Part shown: one piece after another, positions 43,343 to 56,025 of the stretch
Numbering within the stretch: the stretch's first letter is position 1
Layout of the letters: every line of letters starts with the position of its first letter
From: Liolophura sinensis
Taxonomy: Eukaryota > Mollusca > Polyplacophora > Chitonida > Chitonidae
DNA length: 64,000 nucleotides
Assembly (NCBI RefSeq): GCF_032854445.1
Contig: NC_088295.1
Coordinates: 49,713,385 to 49,777,384, forward strand
Reading direction: 5' to 3'
The notes under the pieces: generated by a model
Seen by the model: only the letters and a program-made list of their open reading frames with translations
Told to the model about the DNA's origin: nothing
Databases searched by the model: none
Program-made: the position numbers and the translations under genes

Positions 43343-46300
43343 GAAAGTGTCTTTCGTTAAATGTTTCCTATATTAGCTTTTTATACGTACGATTTGTGAA
43401 AGATTCTCCACGTCCTGTAGGGAAAATTCCCCATCTGTGTCCACATCCAGGGACTGAAACAACTTCAACAACAGAGTGCACACACACTTGTACTATAACA
43501 AATCCATTCTTTTTTTGTTGCTGTTTTTTGTACATGCACATATCCTGGGTATGAGTTTTATTGAGTTGTCAAACTTAGTCCAAAATTTTACATTGTCAGC
43601 TAAAAGGGTGCAAAGACACAAAACCTGCTACTTCCATAAAAATTACGACAGTGCATGTTGTCATTCCTATAATAATTTTATGAAAAGTATCATGGAACTA
43701 AAATTTCTTCATTAATTTTCCGTTCATCCGTACCCAGGAAGTAATTCAATGTGTACAATTTTGCTATGTGAAACTCGCGATGTAAACAAGGCGTGCATCA
43801 TAGGTACCCAGTTTGGTACACATTTAAAGTATAACGTCCGAAAAGTACACAAATATGTTTATGCAAGGTAAACATTATAATGTATGTGTCCAAATGTGTA
43901 ACAATTTACAGTTACAGTCTTGTGTATGTTTTCTATTTACACAGTTGCTTTAAGAAAGTAATATGGCACAATACTTGTAGATTTAATGTGTGTAGCTATA
44001 CTCTCACTACCGCATTCTATAATGATCTTCGGACGATGATGTAGTCGATCGTCGGTGGGCCTCAAATGAACAGGCCACATGCCTCCCATGGGCCTCTCTG
44101 GCCCCAGTAAGCAAGCACAATGCTGTAGTTTGCCCAGCATGATATTTCTGGAGCTCGGCGGATTTCCTGGAATCTATTGTCAGGTAGGCTTGTTTATACT
44201 TGTCATGTGTTTGTACCTCCTGTGTGATGTCATCAAACTCTTCCGTCCATTCCGTCATATTGGCCAACAGAGAACGATCCTGTCACATAGTTTGAACCAG
44301 AAACATACATTACTCAGAAAAATCAACCATTTATGGGCAATAAGAAAAATCTTTTCTTTATCTTTTTTTTCTTGTTAATTTAAATATTTTTAAAAAATAC
44401 ACATTAAGCGAAAATGACGTACATCTTGTAATATCGTTGAGTTATCACAAGTATTTTATATTTGAATATATAATTAATTGTTTGAGCTTAAACCAACTAG
44501 TGCGTATAAGACATTTAATTTTGACATGTTTATACATATATAATGCTTTATCGTTGGGGGTTATTTCGTACATTAACCATAGGATAATGAGATACATTTT
44601 CCCGCGCAATGACGGCTCAGGTTCAAGCTGTGTTGACCATTCTTCTCTTCCATTGCATAGGTAATACGCTAACAGTTTACCCACAAAAACGTCATCGCAA
44701 CAACAGGAATGAACAATATACTTGAGGCCGATTGCACATAACATTTTCTGACTAAAGTCAAAATTTAAAAGACTGTGTACGATGCTTAGTTTTTGTTGAA
44801 ATTTGGATACATCTGTCTTAAGACAACATTGATGAGGAGAGAAAATTTTAATTTCTAAAGCCCCAAAACAAGCTTTGAGATCTTATTTCAAATTTTCACT
44901 TAAGTCAGAAATGGCTTCGCGGAATCGGTCCTTGGTCCAGAAATCACCCCGATGGTTTTGTGACGAATGTCATGAATGATATGTTGCTTTCATATAGCAG
45001 TGCAGGTGGTTGTTTCCTGATGCTCGCACAAAGGAATTACAATAGAAAAACAAATTAAACAAATTAATTATTCTCCTTTTGGAGTGAAAGTTACCTTCTT
45101 CAAGATGTCCCGGAAAGTCTCATATGGCAGCTTGACTTTGTTCAACACGTACGTAATGAAATGATGTCTGTTTACATCAAAATGAAGAAAAAAATCAAGT
45201 TTCATTGCATTAATTGAACAGTATATATGCATTTATGTCTTTCGCCGTTTGCTTCGATAAATATTTTATGAGGAGGATTTAGGGTCTATGTATACTACAA
45301 CATATGTCACCTGTTCTTTTTAAGCCTTATACTCAAACGTGAACATAAAACTGCTGACGGCATCTTGCTTTTAAACATCAGCCTTCTGCAGTTAAAGTGT
45401 ATGAGTGGCTAACAGATATTACCTCAGTGAGATTGTATAAGACTTCCTGCGACTCACAGAATAAAGTCTTGGTCGGTAGTGTAAGGCAAAAGCTGATCCT
45501 GAAAGTGGTAGTGTCCTAACGTCTGATTGGCTGAAAATCCACGACAGTCTTTCTCCGACACGGACTTATCATGGCGATGAAATGTCACGTCTACCGATAT
45601 TGTTCTTCCGTACGAGTTGACTTGCTGAAACCTATATAACGGTTACAGAAACAGTTAATAATACATGTATACAAAGCCAAAAATATACTGGATATTAAAT
45701 GTGCATGTACAGTATTTATATGTACACATAAATAGAAGTATTTATGTGTATGCAAGTGATACGAGGACATTGAGAACCTGCTTGTGTTCACTTGCCCTTT
45801 AACGTTACAACCTCCATGGTTTCCATGGCGACGTAAATTGGCGTCGTAGTAAAATTCTAAACGTTATGAATACATGTGCCAACGTACATAGAGACGAACG
45901 TGAGAGAACTTCGAACAAAGCTTCGATAAAGCTACGAACGCTTGTACACTAGCTACAACGTGTATAGTAACGCTACGAACGCTAAAAATAAGCCTGTATA
46001 TACTCGCGTATAATTGTACTTACCACTGAGCAGGTAAGTAGATGCAATCTCCAGGACTAACTGAACTGCGGACAAACCCCACGTTCCGTAATCCTGGAAA
46101 CCGTGTCAGATTCACGCGTTTGACGTCAATGGTACTGACATCGTCTGGCATCTAAAATGACAGGATTTTTTATTTGGTCTGTTTTTTTTTTTTCAAGATT
46201 TGCTGGATTAACTATGATGTATGAGCAGTCACTTTACAGCATTAACTCGGACAAAGATTCAAACTGAGCGAGTGACTAAATCTGCAGTCAATGGGGACAA

Positions 46301-49300
46301 GTCGCAATATTTATGCCCAACAGATGGCGCTTTCAGGATGAAGTTTATTAAGATCTCATGCACGTATCTGATTAAAACGTGTTGTGAGATGTGATGGACT
46401 GCAGAACAATGACATAAAGGTCTACATTCTTTGTTGGACGATAATTTATATGCATTTAATGGCATCTCGATATACAAGATGTTACACATACATATAGCCG
46501 GCGACTCCGTAGCTCAGTTGGTTAGCGCGCTAGCACAGGGTAATGACCCAGGTGTCTCTCACCAATGCGGTCGCTGTGAGTTCAAGTCCAGCTCATGCTG
46601 GCTTCCTCTCCGGCCGTAATTGGGAAGGTCTGTCAGCAATCTGTGGATGGTCGTGGGTTTCCCCCGGACTCTGCCCGGTTTCCTCCCACCATAATGCTGG
46701 CCGCCGTCGTATAAATGAAATATTATTGAGTACGGCGTAAAACACCAATCAAATAAATAAATAAATACATACAGCCTGGGCGGGTCTCTCCATCTACTCC
46801 AAAATTAAGAATGTGATATACATTGCTTATGTACTAACAAGGATAACCCCACAAGAACCCGCGCATATACGGCGACAACCGGGAAAGGAAACAAGTCTAA
46901 CAAGACTTGTTCACCATGATATTTTGTATAATTATACATATATATAGCCTGGATATGTTAGCAACGTATTTTTGTATACTTCTTCTAGTCCCACCTTTTG
47001 CGAGAATTGGGCTGGATCAACCAGGGTGACCTCTACAGTGCCAGACATGACGCATTTCATACCGTCTTTGACCCGTTGCACAACTTGCTGAAAGCTGTCT
47101 CTCCCAGAGTACCATAGAAGCTACAACACACGGAAACTTTGTGTTATAAACATATACAACCTTTAGCGTACATAACATGACGGCCATTATCTGTGGTAAT
47201 GTTGTGTTAATAGATACATGGATAAACATTAAGCGGAATCGTACCAATTAAACAAAGTGCATACACATTAAACACATTTCTACTTCTCCATATTACAAAC
47301 AGGCTACTTTCACCATTATATGTGATGCAAATGTGAGAAGATGCCCAAAGTCATTTATAATTTATACTGAGTGCCTGGCAAAAAACCACCAATCAGGAGC
47401 AAGTTACTGACAAACATTCAAATACGTGACCTACGGATATGCACACCATATTGGTGGAAGCGCAAATGGCAATAGGAGTGTCGTGGACCGCTTGTTGTCA
47501 CCAAGGCAACACGAACAGTGAGAGCGGGGAAATCCACAAATCCCATGTACAAAGTAGGTTATTACAATGACAGGTATTGTGGCTATTTTATACGAAATCG
47601 CTCGAAGTAAGCAAATTGTTACTTTTGTCATTCAAAAAGAACATCTAATCCAATAACAGATAACATGTCTTATTCCGGTAAATATTTTGTTTATCTGTAT
47701 TTGCACTTTAAAACGCTTATTTTTGACCGGCCGTACAAAGATAAGCACAATAATACCCTCGCCCCGTCCCAAAGGTCTCTTCCACGTTAATCTATACTCA
47801 CGTTTTGAGACATCTGCTTCATGACAACGTTACATATCATACAGTCTGGCAAGTACATGTCGTCCCTGCAACCACAAATGCTTAAATATGATGTTAAATG
47901 TTAAATATACTGGAAAATTTTTGAAACGCAGTGATCAGCGCAAATTCATACTATTTTCTATTTTTTAACAAATATCTACATGTACATCATTTGTGCAGTT
48001 GCATGCGTGTTACCGTTCAAAATCGGTAACAAAGCTCGTAAAATTTATAAAGCGGGTTGCTCACAAGTTTTTCATACGTTAGAATCAATTTAACACCAGG
48101 AATGCGTACATGTACGAGTCTGATAGTCACTGAAAAACATTATAGCGAACATAGCCTCTAAAACGGGCTACCTCAATGGTGTTTATAAGCCCATGACGAA
48201 ATGAATACTCTTAGAAACCAGAAAAAGACAGCACTGACACATGGTTCACTGACAGTGTAATTCCTTGCTTTGTTTCTTTCTTCAACCCTAGTTGTTTGTT
48301 CATTTAAATATGGCCTCTAGTCGCTGTCGTATAAATAGATCGCCATCCAGCAATGGAATTCTGTGTGGGATATGGTAAACTGAGCTGACATACACGTTTT
48401 AGGTCCATCGTTCCTCGGGTTTATGGTGTGGGTTGTTCACTCATTGTGCAATGGGTGTTCATCCGAGCATTCGGTCATTAATGCACATTATATTGTTAAA
48501 GGGGGAAGAGGTAGATTTTTTCATGCATTTTTGTCACCCTGTAGAGCTTACAACTGTCATGGTGGTCGCCGTGTTCGTCTTTTGATTTGGCTAACAGATT
48601 TGTCATATCTCTTTTGTGCAGATTTATGTATGTGTGGGACCACTGCCGCTTAAATGACCAATCTGGAGATCAAAAATAAAGAATGGCTTATTCATGAATT
48701 CCTTTACATAGCCACATGATCCAAATCGGAATTGAACACCTTACAATCAAGAAAGTAAAACTTAGCAAAACGAAAAACGAGCGACGTTTCAGTACAGGTG
48801 CTAATACCGTTAGCAAGCAGACGGTTATTGCGTGATAACGGTATTGGTACCTAAACTGAAACGCCACTCACTGAACAAATAGAAGTGGTGATCCGCATAT
48901 TCGTTTTATTATCAAATTAAACTTCTAAGTGCCATTGAAAGAAGTCATTTGTCAAACTTACCACATGAATAGCGGCACTTCGGTATTTATGTGCCAATTC
49001 TTTTTAACGTATCTCTGCAGAAAGTTTCGTACTGTGACTTCGCGTTCTGTGGAGGACTCGTCAAGGACGCTAACCCATGATGTAAAAGCTTGTGGTCGCG
49101 AAATAAGATGGTCGTCCCTTTGCCAGTGGTCAAATGCCGGGAAATGCCGACTGGATCCTTGGAGGAGAACGGGTTTCCGGGCCAAAATATATTCATTTAA
49201 AAACTTAGGTGGTTTTAAGTCGGGTGAAACAGACTCAATATCTTTGACTGTACCACTTGCCCCAAAGAAATCCATATGTCCCGACTCTAAAGTCTCGTCG

Positions 49301-49470
49301 GCGCCAGACGAGAGCTTATCACGGGCCTGTCCATTGTCCGTCTTGTCGTCTGCCGTTGTCGATCTCTGCTCTTCTGCTGCAGATGTATTACACACTAAAA
49401 AACTAACAACAATGATACCTGTTAATAACGATAATCTTGGCACAGGCACGCCTTTGCTTACGTGGCCCAT
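39696..49470 (-). CDS. ER-lumenal JmjC/cupin_8-like protein with EF-hand and KDEL
   Basis: Exons: 49470-48962, 47865-47802, 47120-46995, 46151-46024, 45631-45458, 45167-45095, 44279-44217, 43453-43391, 42890-42804, 42306-42171, 40620-40492, 39883-39696. All GT-AG, phases chain; 579 codons plus stop. Domains: signal peptide (about 1-30, LLTGIIVVSFLVC), JmjC/cupin_8-like fold (about 80-335: PVLLQGSSRHFPAFDHW, LSGTVEV-type core, NVGFVRSSVSPGDCIYLPAQ), one EF-hand loop DVDTDGEFSLQD (about 382-393), helical segment, charged and acidic tail, final KDEL. By hand alignment the HxD motif reads VQR (205-207) and the distal His reads Gln (278), so Fe(II) binding is probably lost. An upstream ATG at 49503 would add 11 residues; 49470 gives the better signal peptide. 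Family members are 2-oxoglutarate hydroxylases; this one is probably a calcium-linked ER pseudoenzyme. The function is inferred. Confidence 0.85.
40935..41085 (+). mobile_element. SINE with tRNA-like head (both arms)
   Basis: Head CGGCCTCCGTGGACGAGTGG then TTAGC (A-box-like), GATTGTTGTGAGTTTATGTT (B-box-like), ATCCTCTCCAGAGGTACGAG, and an AAATAAATAG tail. The middle is deleted. The mirror copy is 51520-51680 on the minus strand. Confidence 0.65.
41180..42080. repeat. Foldback element with ~230-base inverted arms
   Basis: 41183-41425 is an imperfect inverted copy of 41820-42080. The complement of the left arm reads CACTAAAGGCAAATTTGGTA, GCGAGTATGGCTGATTTTAC, GGCTAAAAGAAATAG; the right arm reads GACTAAAGGCAATTTTGCTA, GCGAGTATGACTGATTTTAC, GGCTAAAAGAAACAG. 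A further matching pair is TACTTTTTCTAATTCGTAAT and CACTTTTTCTAATTCATAAT. The element sits in intron 10 of the JmjC-like gene. The inner end of the large inverted duplication (about 41312) lies inside its left arm. Confidence 0.75.
43303..43340. repeat. (TA)19 microsatellite
   Basis: Uninterrupted TA dinucleotides between exons 8 and 9 of the JmjC-like gene. Confidence 0.95.
46500..46770 (+). mobile_element. Full-length tRNA-derived SINE
   Basis: The best-preserved copy in the window. tRNA-like head: ACTCCGTAGCTCAGTTGGTT then AGCGCGCTAGC (A box), GTCGCTGTGAGTTCAAGTCC (B box). Body: GGGAAGGTCTGTCAGCAATC, GTCGTGGGTTTCCCCCGGAC, CCCACCATAATGCTGGCCGC. 3' end: GAGTACGGCGTAAAACACCA and (AAAT)n. Flanks CATACATATAG and ATACATACAG may be a decayed target-site duplication. 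It sits in intron 3 of the JmjC-like gene, in antisense to it. Not counted as a tRNA gene because of the SINE body. Confidence 0.9.
48783..48865. repeat. Imperfect hairpin, 30-base arms
   Basis: GACGTTTCAGTACAGGTGCT...ACCGTTA (48783-48812) pairs with TAACGGTATTGGTACCTAAA...AACGCC (48836-48865), with a loop of about 23 bases. Located in intron 1 of the JmjC-like gene about 100 bases after the first exon. It could be a small MITE or an intronic structure. Confidence 0.65.
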
Positions 49471-51280
49471 AGCTGGGTGATAAATATGTTCATGAAGCTC
49501 CAAGACTAATAGGCCTTCCTAAAACACGGTGGACTTGAGAACTTGACACCTGCATGGTTTCTGTGTATACGCTCATCTGTCTCGGGAGACGTATATAGAT
49601 AGGCATATAGATAAGCCTGTTCCACTGTACTGATAAATTAGCCTACATTTACAAACATATCATATACATCTGACGGACAAATATGTATATATAATTAATG
49701 TAATAATAGCTGCGGTGAATACATTCCCTAGCATCACTCACACAACAGGCTTGCTGTTTACATGTTTCAAATTAGTTTTTTTCCGAGTAAGTCTCCCTAA
49801 AAAAACTCCCAGTGTATAAGATTGCAGGTGTTTTTTTTTCCGCGGAAAACTCCATTTAAAATAGTAGGAAGAAATGAATATATATTCCAAGTTATGAATG
49901 TTTCATGCCGTTAATTGGTCGTGTTTAATTAGTCGTTTGCATGCTATTCTATATCTCAATTCTACTATCTCGATATTTGTTAGTACACAGGTAGCCCATG
50001 TAAGAGCGGCCTCTTTGAAATGACGTGGTTATATAAAATATCCTTGTCCAATAAAAGCTCTGTTTCTGTTATGAATCTGTGGGACTCTGTGTTACGTATA
50101 TATGTAGACATTGTAGACATTTGTGCTGTACTTTTAAAGTAGATCCTTCATGAGGCACTGATGCGTTTGATAGTTTGATGTCCCCCAAATCAATTCAGAT
50201 CATTTAAAGCACAGAAAACAGAAAAAAAGGCGGAAGAATTTGGTATAAAATTTGAGAAAGCACACTTGTAATGGGTTGCTGTCAGTGTCGATTTGTTTTC
50301 AGGCCAATCCTTTCCAGGGATTTTATGCATGCCGTATAGGCCTACATCACCGGGTCAGGGCTTTGCGGCAGACAGGATGTAGGCAGACGATCCAACTTTA
50401 TATTGAGTTATTGTTTAAGTGGAGCTGGTTAACGTTTTATTTTATTAAATGCATTTTACTGTTTAATGTGTAGGGAATATTTAATGTGGAAATATGGGCG
50501 TTATAGATCTCCTTTAAGAGTGTGTCCAGTTATTTTCGTGTACCTCGCTTTTGCTTTCAAGCTTTCAATCCTAAAGGTCAGATTTTAAAATACCCAATTC
50601 TGTTACAAATGGAAGATCCAACACCCGCTTTTCAAAGCACAATTGTTAAAGTCTGGAAAACATCGTTTGCTATGGCCATTTTGGTACCTTTGTGTAGTGG
50701 TTTCCATGCATGGTCTGATATATAATTATACAAAATTAGGTAGGCTGCCAATCTCATGTAACCACAAGACGCAGGAATTTGAAAAATACACGTACGAAGA
50801 CCATAAAAGAAAACATGCAAAACATGCAGTTATGAATATATTGAAGATAAGCATTTTGACACAGAACAAATGTACAGTGTCCCTTGGCTTCTTAATTTAA
50901 TTTAGTCACCAGAATTCGCTTAAAACGCTTCTTTGGCTACCTGAATGGTCAGATCTTCGCGCAGTTGCATGAGCCCTCGTCTGTTGCATGGACTGAAATC
51001 GCCAATTTTTATTCTTTACACAGATCCATTATTGTAGTTTTATGTGCTGAACAGTCTACAGTGCACATCTGTGAGCGAGTGAGTGAGTGAGTGTTTGGGG
51101 TTTAAAGTCGTACGTAACAATTCGTCAGTCATATGACGACGAAGGAATCCTTAAAGTGAGTGTGATATGGACGGATTAGGACGGATTTCCACCGCACTTT
51201 TACCTAGTGCTCCTTCACTGAGAGACCCCTGCGCAGTATGGATTGACCGAGTCCAACAATTTGCGGTCAAGCCATGGTGC
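49471..51280. other. Spacer between JmjC-like start and right arm
   Basis: Contains the presumed promoter and 5' UTR of the JmjC-like gene (transcribed leftward) and AT-rich sequence. A short GAGTGAGTGAGTGAG run is at about 51074-51092. I see no convincing exon, transposon or RNA gene here; isolated open frames of 60-85 codons have no features. Confidence 0.4.
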
Positions 51281-51986
51281 ATGTGTAGAGCTAATGTTGT
51301 TACGTTGTCACTCACTAAAGGCAAATTTGGTAGCGAGTATGACAGATTTTACTGACTGCTGGATATACATGTAGGCTGCTGGCTAAAACAAATAGTAATA
51401 AATATAAATAATATAATATAAATAAATTGCTGCATTCTTTTCTCCAGTATTTCTAACATATGGGATTTATGTATATACTTGTGTAAGTTGGGATTTGGTC
51501 CATTTCATACATGTCATCAGGTATGTTCTATTTATTTGGTGGGGTTACCGGTAGGCCTTTGCTCGTACCTCTGGAGAGGATGCCAACATAAACTCACAAC
51601 AACCGCATGATGAGAGACTCATAAGACATTGTAGTGCAGTAGAAAGCTAACCACTCGTCCACGGAGGCCGCTGTTGTAATGTAAAGGAAAGGACAAGCCA
51701 ACATACGAAATGCGGACAAGTAGCGCGACTGTATTTCAAAATGTTTTAAAAATCGAATTTTTGCTCCTGATAAATCCAGTATCATTGGTATTTGGTTGAT
51801 GTGCGTTGCCATATTAAGCCCATGCATTCAGGTTGGACTTAATCGAATACCATGCAGGCATCGATACATCACCTTTTGATCGGATTAGCTATATATGTAT
51901 GTCACTTGCAAGGCATCTTTCACCCGGTTTTTGATGCGTCTTGTATGAAGGTCATGGCTTACGATTACGATTGTTCCCCTTTATAG

Positions 51987-52884
51987 ACGCCAAACAGCAG
52001 CTAGGTATAGGCCAAGGCGAAACGCCAGCTGCAGGGAAGAAGGAGAGAGAAACTACAGAACATTACACATCTAGAGAGGACGCCAAAGCTAAACTACAAG
52101 CACACCGAGAGAAAAGTAAGCATGCGTGTAATGGCAACTAGTTCTAGTACACGATGATTGGCTGTAGTACTTGGCATGTAGATTTTGCTTAGCTGAATAA
52201 TTTGCAATGCCCGAAAATGTAGATATTAGTTCATGTCTACAAAAAAGGTGTACGCTTCAAAATAATTATCTATCATGCATCTGCTTGCAATTTCAATCAG
52301 CCAATCAGCTAATCGGCATCGAATCTGCATCCCTGGCCTGTACGACGCATTGGTGCATTACATTAAATCCATCTATTATTATACGAGAAGTAAAAGAGCG
52401 GTAATAGCTGATAAGATATAGTGACACACTGGTTGAAAAGAAGTTAGTAAAGAATGTCTTCCTTGGTTGGGCATATCATTGCCGAAGTCAAGCCCAATTA
52501 AATGCAGTTATATGCGTAGAGGCTTTGAGAGACTCACTCTTAATTCCTGAGACGATATGTTAACAAAGAAAATGTTTGGAATTGAGCTACTGACAGATTG
52601 ATCTGTAATCTAATGCCAACTGTTTTGTATAAGAACTGAGCATTGTAAGTCGCATTGTGTTGTATTATAAGTCAACCTTTACTTCCCTGTATACAGAGGA
52701 GGTTGAAAAGACAAGCAAGAAGCCAGAGTCCCCGGATGAGAACGAAGTTTATGTTCTCGTAAATGAGAACGACGAAGAGGAAGAGATTCTTGCGGACGAG
52801 GAGGCGGAGGTGCAAAGGGATAAACCAGGGCAGAAAGTAAAACATAAAAGTAGCACTTTAAATCTGGAAAAAGATGAACTCTAA
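51987..52884 (+). pseudogene. Orphan duplicate of the last two exons of the JmjC-like gene
   Basis: Exons 51987-52115 and 52697-52884 match 40620-40492 and 39883-39696. Splice signals, frame and the terminal KDEL are intact; changes include V to I, S to P and K to R in the first of them, and the last exon looks unchanged at protein level. The duplication stops at 51281, inside the preceding intron, so exons 1-10 are absent. The nearest upstream sequence is the divergent promoter side of the parent gene. Probably a non-functional fragment unless captured by a new 5' exon. Confidence 0.8.
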
Positions 52885-53214
52885 TAGTTTTATATAGTTT
52901 CACTGTTCGTCTGCATGCTTCAGCGGCGTGCGGACTGGCGGATTATATAGGCTGCAGTATATACTTCTTTTAAACCTTCTACTGAATGTCCTCATCGTTT
53001 TCGTTTTGACACATTATAACCATCCTAACCCAGTACACAGTGTTCTGTTATTTATTTAATTAATTTATTTAATTGAAATTTATTTGGTTATTTGTTTGCT
53101 GTTTTACGCCATACTCAAGAATATTTAATCGAGATATATCTGTTTATTTGATTGTTGTTTAAGGCCGTGCATATACAAGAATTTTTCACTTATATATAGT
53201 ATGGTGGTCAGGGC

Positions 53215-53996
53215 CAGGGAACATGTGTCGCCTTTTGGTTTTAAAACAGAAAAATAAAAACTTTGAACGGACGTCCGAACCGGTCGAAGCTTTGTTGTTA
53301 GGTCCATATGGAATGACCGTCAAACCGAATAGGCCGATCACGTGGGTCTATATATACGGCACATGAGTGAGGGAGATTGTTTACGAGGCCTTTCAGAGTA
53401 GTTATATTAGGTTTTGATTTTTATTCGTATAAATAGTAAATTAAAACTGATAACATTTTTAGTTTCTTCTTAATGGTTCTACAGAACTTGCGCATGTAAC
53501 TTCTTATGGAAAGTTGCTTATGTTAATTATTTACTTTATCGCATTGTGGCTTGAAATCAGGGAAAATAAAACCTTTAAATGCACATCCGAACCAGTCGGA
53601 GATTTGTTGTTATGTCCGTTTGGAATGACTCTGCATTTCAACCCAAATGAGCCTGACACGTGGGTCTACGGCATTACAAGTGAAGGAAATTGTTTTACGG
53701 CTTTTTTTTTCAGAAATAGACCTGAATTTCCCTCTGGACTGTTCAGTGCTGAGTTACCTTGTTCGACAATTCGAATTACAAATGTCAGTATCCTGCTCGT
53801 TTTCACTGACATGAAAACATTTCATCAAACAAAAAAAGTACAGTCCGTTGATCTGCTTGAACAGGTATTAAAGAAAATGTCCATTCTGTTAAATTTCACA
53901 AAAGTAAAGCGAGCATTGCATTTTAAATTTTCAAAAAAAATTTTGTTTATTTCTTTATTTATCTTGTTTTTTATGTTTTTGTTGGCGGGTAGGTAG
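53215..53996 (+). repeat. Right-arm copy of the element at 38233-38980
   Basis: Again two related segments: about 53225-53390 and 53560-53720. The open frame here is 53514-53996 (160 codons). Compared with the left arm it has extra ACACGTG-type bases near 53655 and a longer T run at 53703-53711, so the central reading frame differs between copies. A TTTTTTTTTCAG acceptor-like site is formed by chance or design at 53713. Confidence 0.4.
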
Positions 53997-54320
53997 TGGG
54001 CGGGGGCATAACATGACGTCGACAATACATACTGTTAACCACGCTTGTACGGTCAGTTCAGTTATGGTTTTCTGGCCATGTGACCATTACTTCAGAGGAA
54101 GATCCCTGGTTATGACCTACGTGAAGTTAGCGCATTTGCAAATTATCAAATTACACTCTAACCCATAATGCCATTATAGAGCAAAATTTAGTACATAAAC
54201 TGATTTGTAGCAACACCAAGTGAAATTTTAATTAAAATATTTCCGATAGCTTTACGTCTGGAGCCGAAAAACAATCGAAATTTCAGTGTAAAGGATACTT
54301 CCTGTTTGACTCTAATTTAT

Positions 54321-54576
54321 GCACACTCAAAAAATTAACCTGTTAAATGTAACAGAAAGTTTGTTGTCTGAGTAATGCTAGAACTTATTCTGTGAACACA
54401 ATATTTTGTCATATGCAACATAATCTCCTGTTAGTCTAATAGAATGGTTATGTTGAATTATACAGCATGTGTGTTATAATTAACAGAATAGTATGCTGCT
54501 ATAACAGAATATTTCCTGGCATCACTGAGATAACAGACTTTGTGTTAAATTTAACAGATAAATTTCTTCAGTGTGC
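54321..54576. mobile_element. MITE with ~39-base terminal inverted repeats (right arm)
   Basis: Mirror copy of 37649-37904, same ends (GCACACT...AGTGTGC). Present in both arms, so inserted before the duplication. Confidence 0.8.
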
Positions 54577-55325
54577 CAGTACAGGACAAGCGAATATGGT
54601 CTCCTCGACGTGGAAGGATGATCGTAGCTTGGTAGCTTTCCTTATAAAGAACTTCGGATAGGATGTTTTAAGATCTGCTGGACAGTCCGTAACATTTTTC
54701 TAGGTGTGGTTGTTAAGGTTGGCTATAGGGTTTAACACCGCCGTAGCAGCGTTTGTTGTGTAACCCGATATCACTGAACGGAGGGATTTGACGAGGTACG
54801 AAACAAGATTCAGCGGTATTGGGTTACACAACAAACACCAAGACGAACGCGTTAACGTGCATGATCAGCATTGGTTATTATTATAATCATCCCTAATCAT
54901 CTTGCTTAGATTATTACAATATACGGCAAAACTTTCCCCTCCTCTCAATGTTTGTGGTGCCTATTTGACAATAATTTGTCAACGAGGCTTGTTTGGGGGT
55001 TTGCTCAGTGTTCGACCAGTCTGTTATGCAAGTGTGTACCATCACACCTGGGAAAGTTGGTCAGCAACTTGCAAGCCAAAGTCAGTGGTTTACCCCGGGG
55101 ACTTCTGTCTCCTCCACGCATGCATAAAACTCACGGCCATCTTGTAAGTCAAGAGTATGAAGTTAAAATACTGTCAAATAAATAAATAAGTAAATAAATA
55201 AGATCATAATCTTCATATGTTAATTTGCTTGCCGTTTCCTTATGGTATAGAACTAAGCGAAACGGTGTTCCAATGATAACTCATTTGGTTTGTTACAATA
55301 ACACGTGTTGATAATCATTTATCAG

Positions 55326-56025
55326 ACTTACCTCTGGATGACGTCGCCTTCGGAAACAGATGCAGATCTCTTGTGAGAGTGGGTCCCACACTGGATGGGG
55401 AAATTTTCGTTACACATGTAAGTTTTATGAAAAAAAAAACATTATTCAGCTTCGTTTGCGAAGAGTACGGCAACAATATTTAAAACATGTAAAAATGAAT
55501 ATCAAACTTAAGATTTGTCATGAAACGCACATTAACTTTTATTACAGTATGTTTCTCTAATTCTCTACTTCTAACATAAAATGGATATTTCAGCTGCTAT
55601 TAATTATTTGGAGTTTTTTTGTTTGGAATCTAGCATCATACAATCTGAAATAGTCTTTCTTGCAGGGGAAACCAAAAGGGACAGACACATACAGGAAGAT
55701 CCTTCTTGGACCTATAACCACAACATTTGAGGCAATCAAGCGTGTTATAAGTACATACCTGGAAATTATCAACTTCCCCAAAAGTGCCCAAAACTGGACC
55801 GCAAAAGTGGGGCAGGACGGCACCCCAGAGTTCGTTGGGGTTACCACAGAAGCCATCAGGTTTGCGGTTGTGTTGGTCCCCGGCGAGGGCATCAATCTCC
55901 AGGTCCAGCGTCTGGGACCAGCCAGAGGCCTGATCCGGGAGGTCTCTTACCAGACCTACCATGTCACTTACAGCGGGTTTGTACTCCGGGATGAGGGTAC
56001 AACCCTCCTGTATGGTTCCGGGTAG
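55326..56025 (+). CDS. Second copy of the unrecognised two-exon segment
   Basis: Exons 55326-55417 and 55666-56025, matching 34308-34217 and 33968-33609. Same acceptor and donor signals and the same stop. Protein differences in the last exon are L to I at two places. The upstream tentative exons (signal peptide exon included) fall in the 2.6 kb block missing from this arm, so this copy is 5'-truncated unless other exons exist. No family recognised. Confidence 0.5.

Noticed and set aside
46500-46575. tRNA gene
   Set aside because: Good A and B boxes, but followed by a SINE body and tail shared with a dozen copies; no clean acceptor stem closes the structure.
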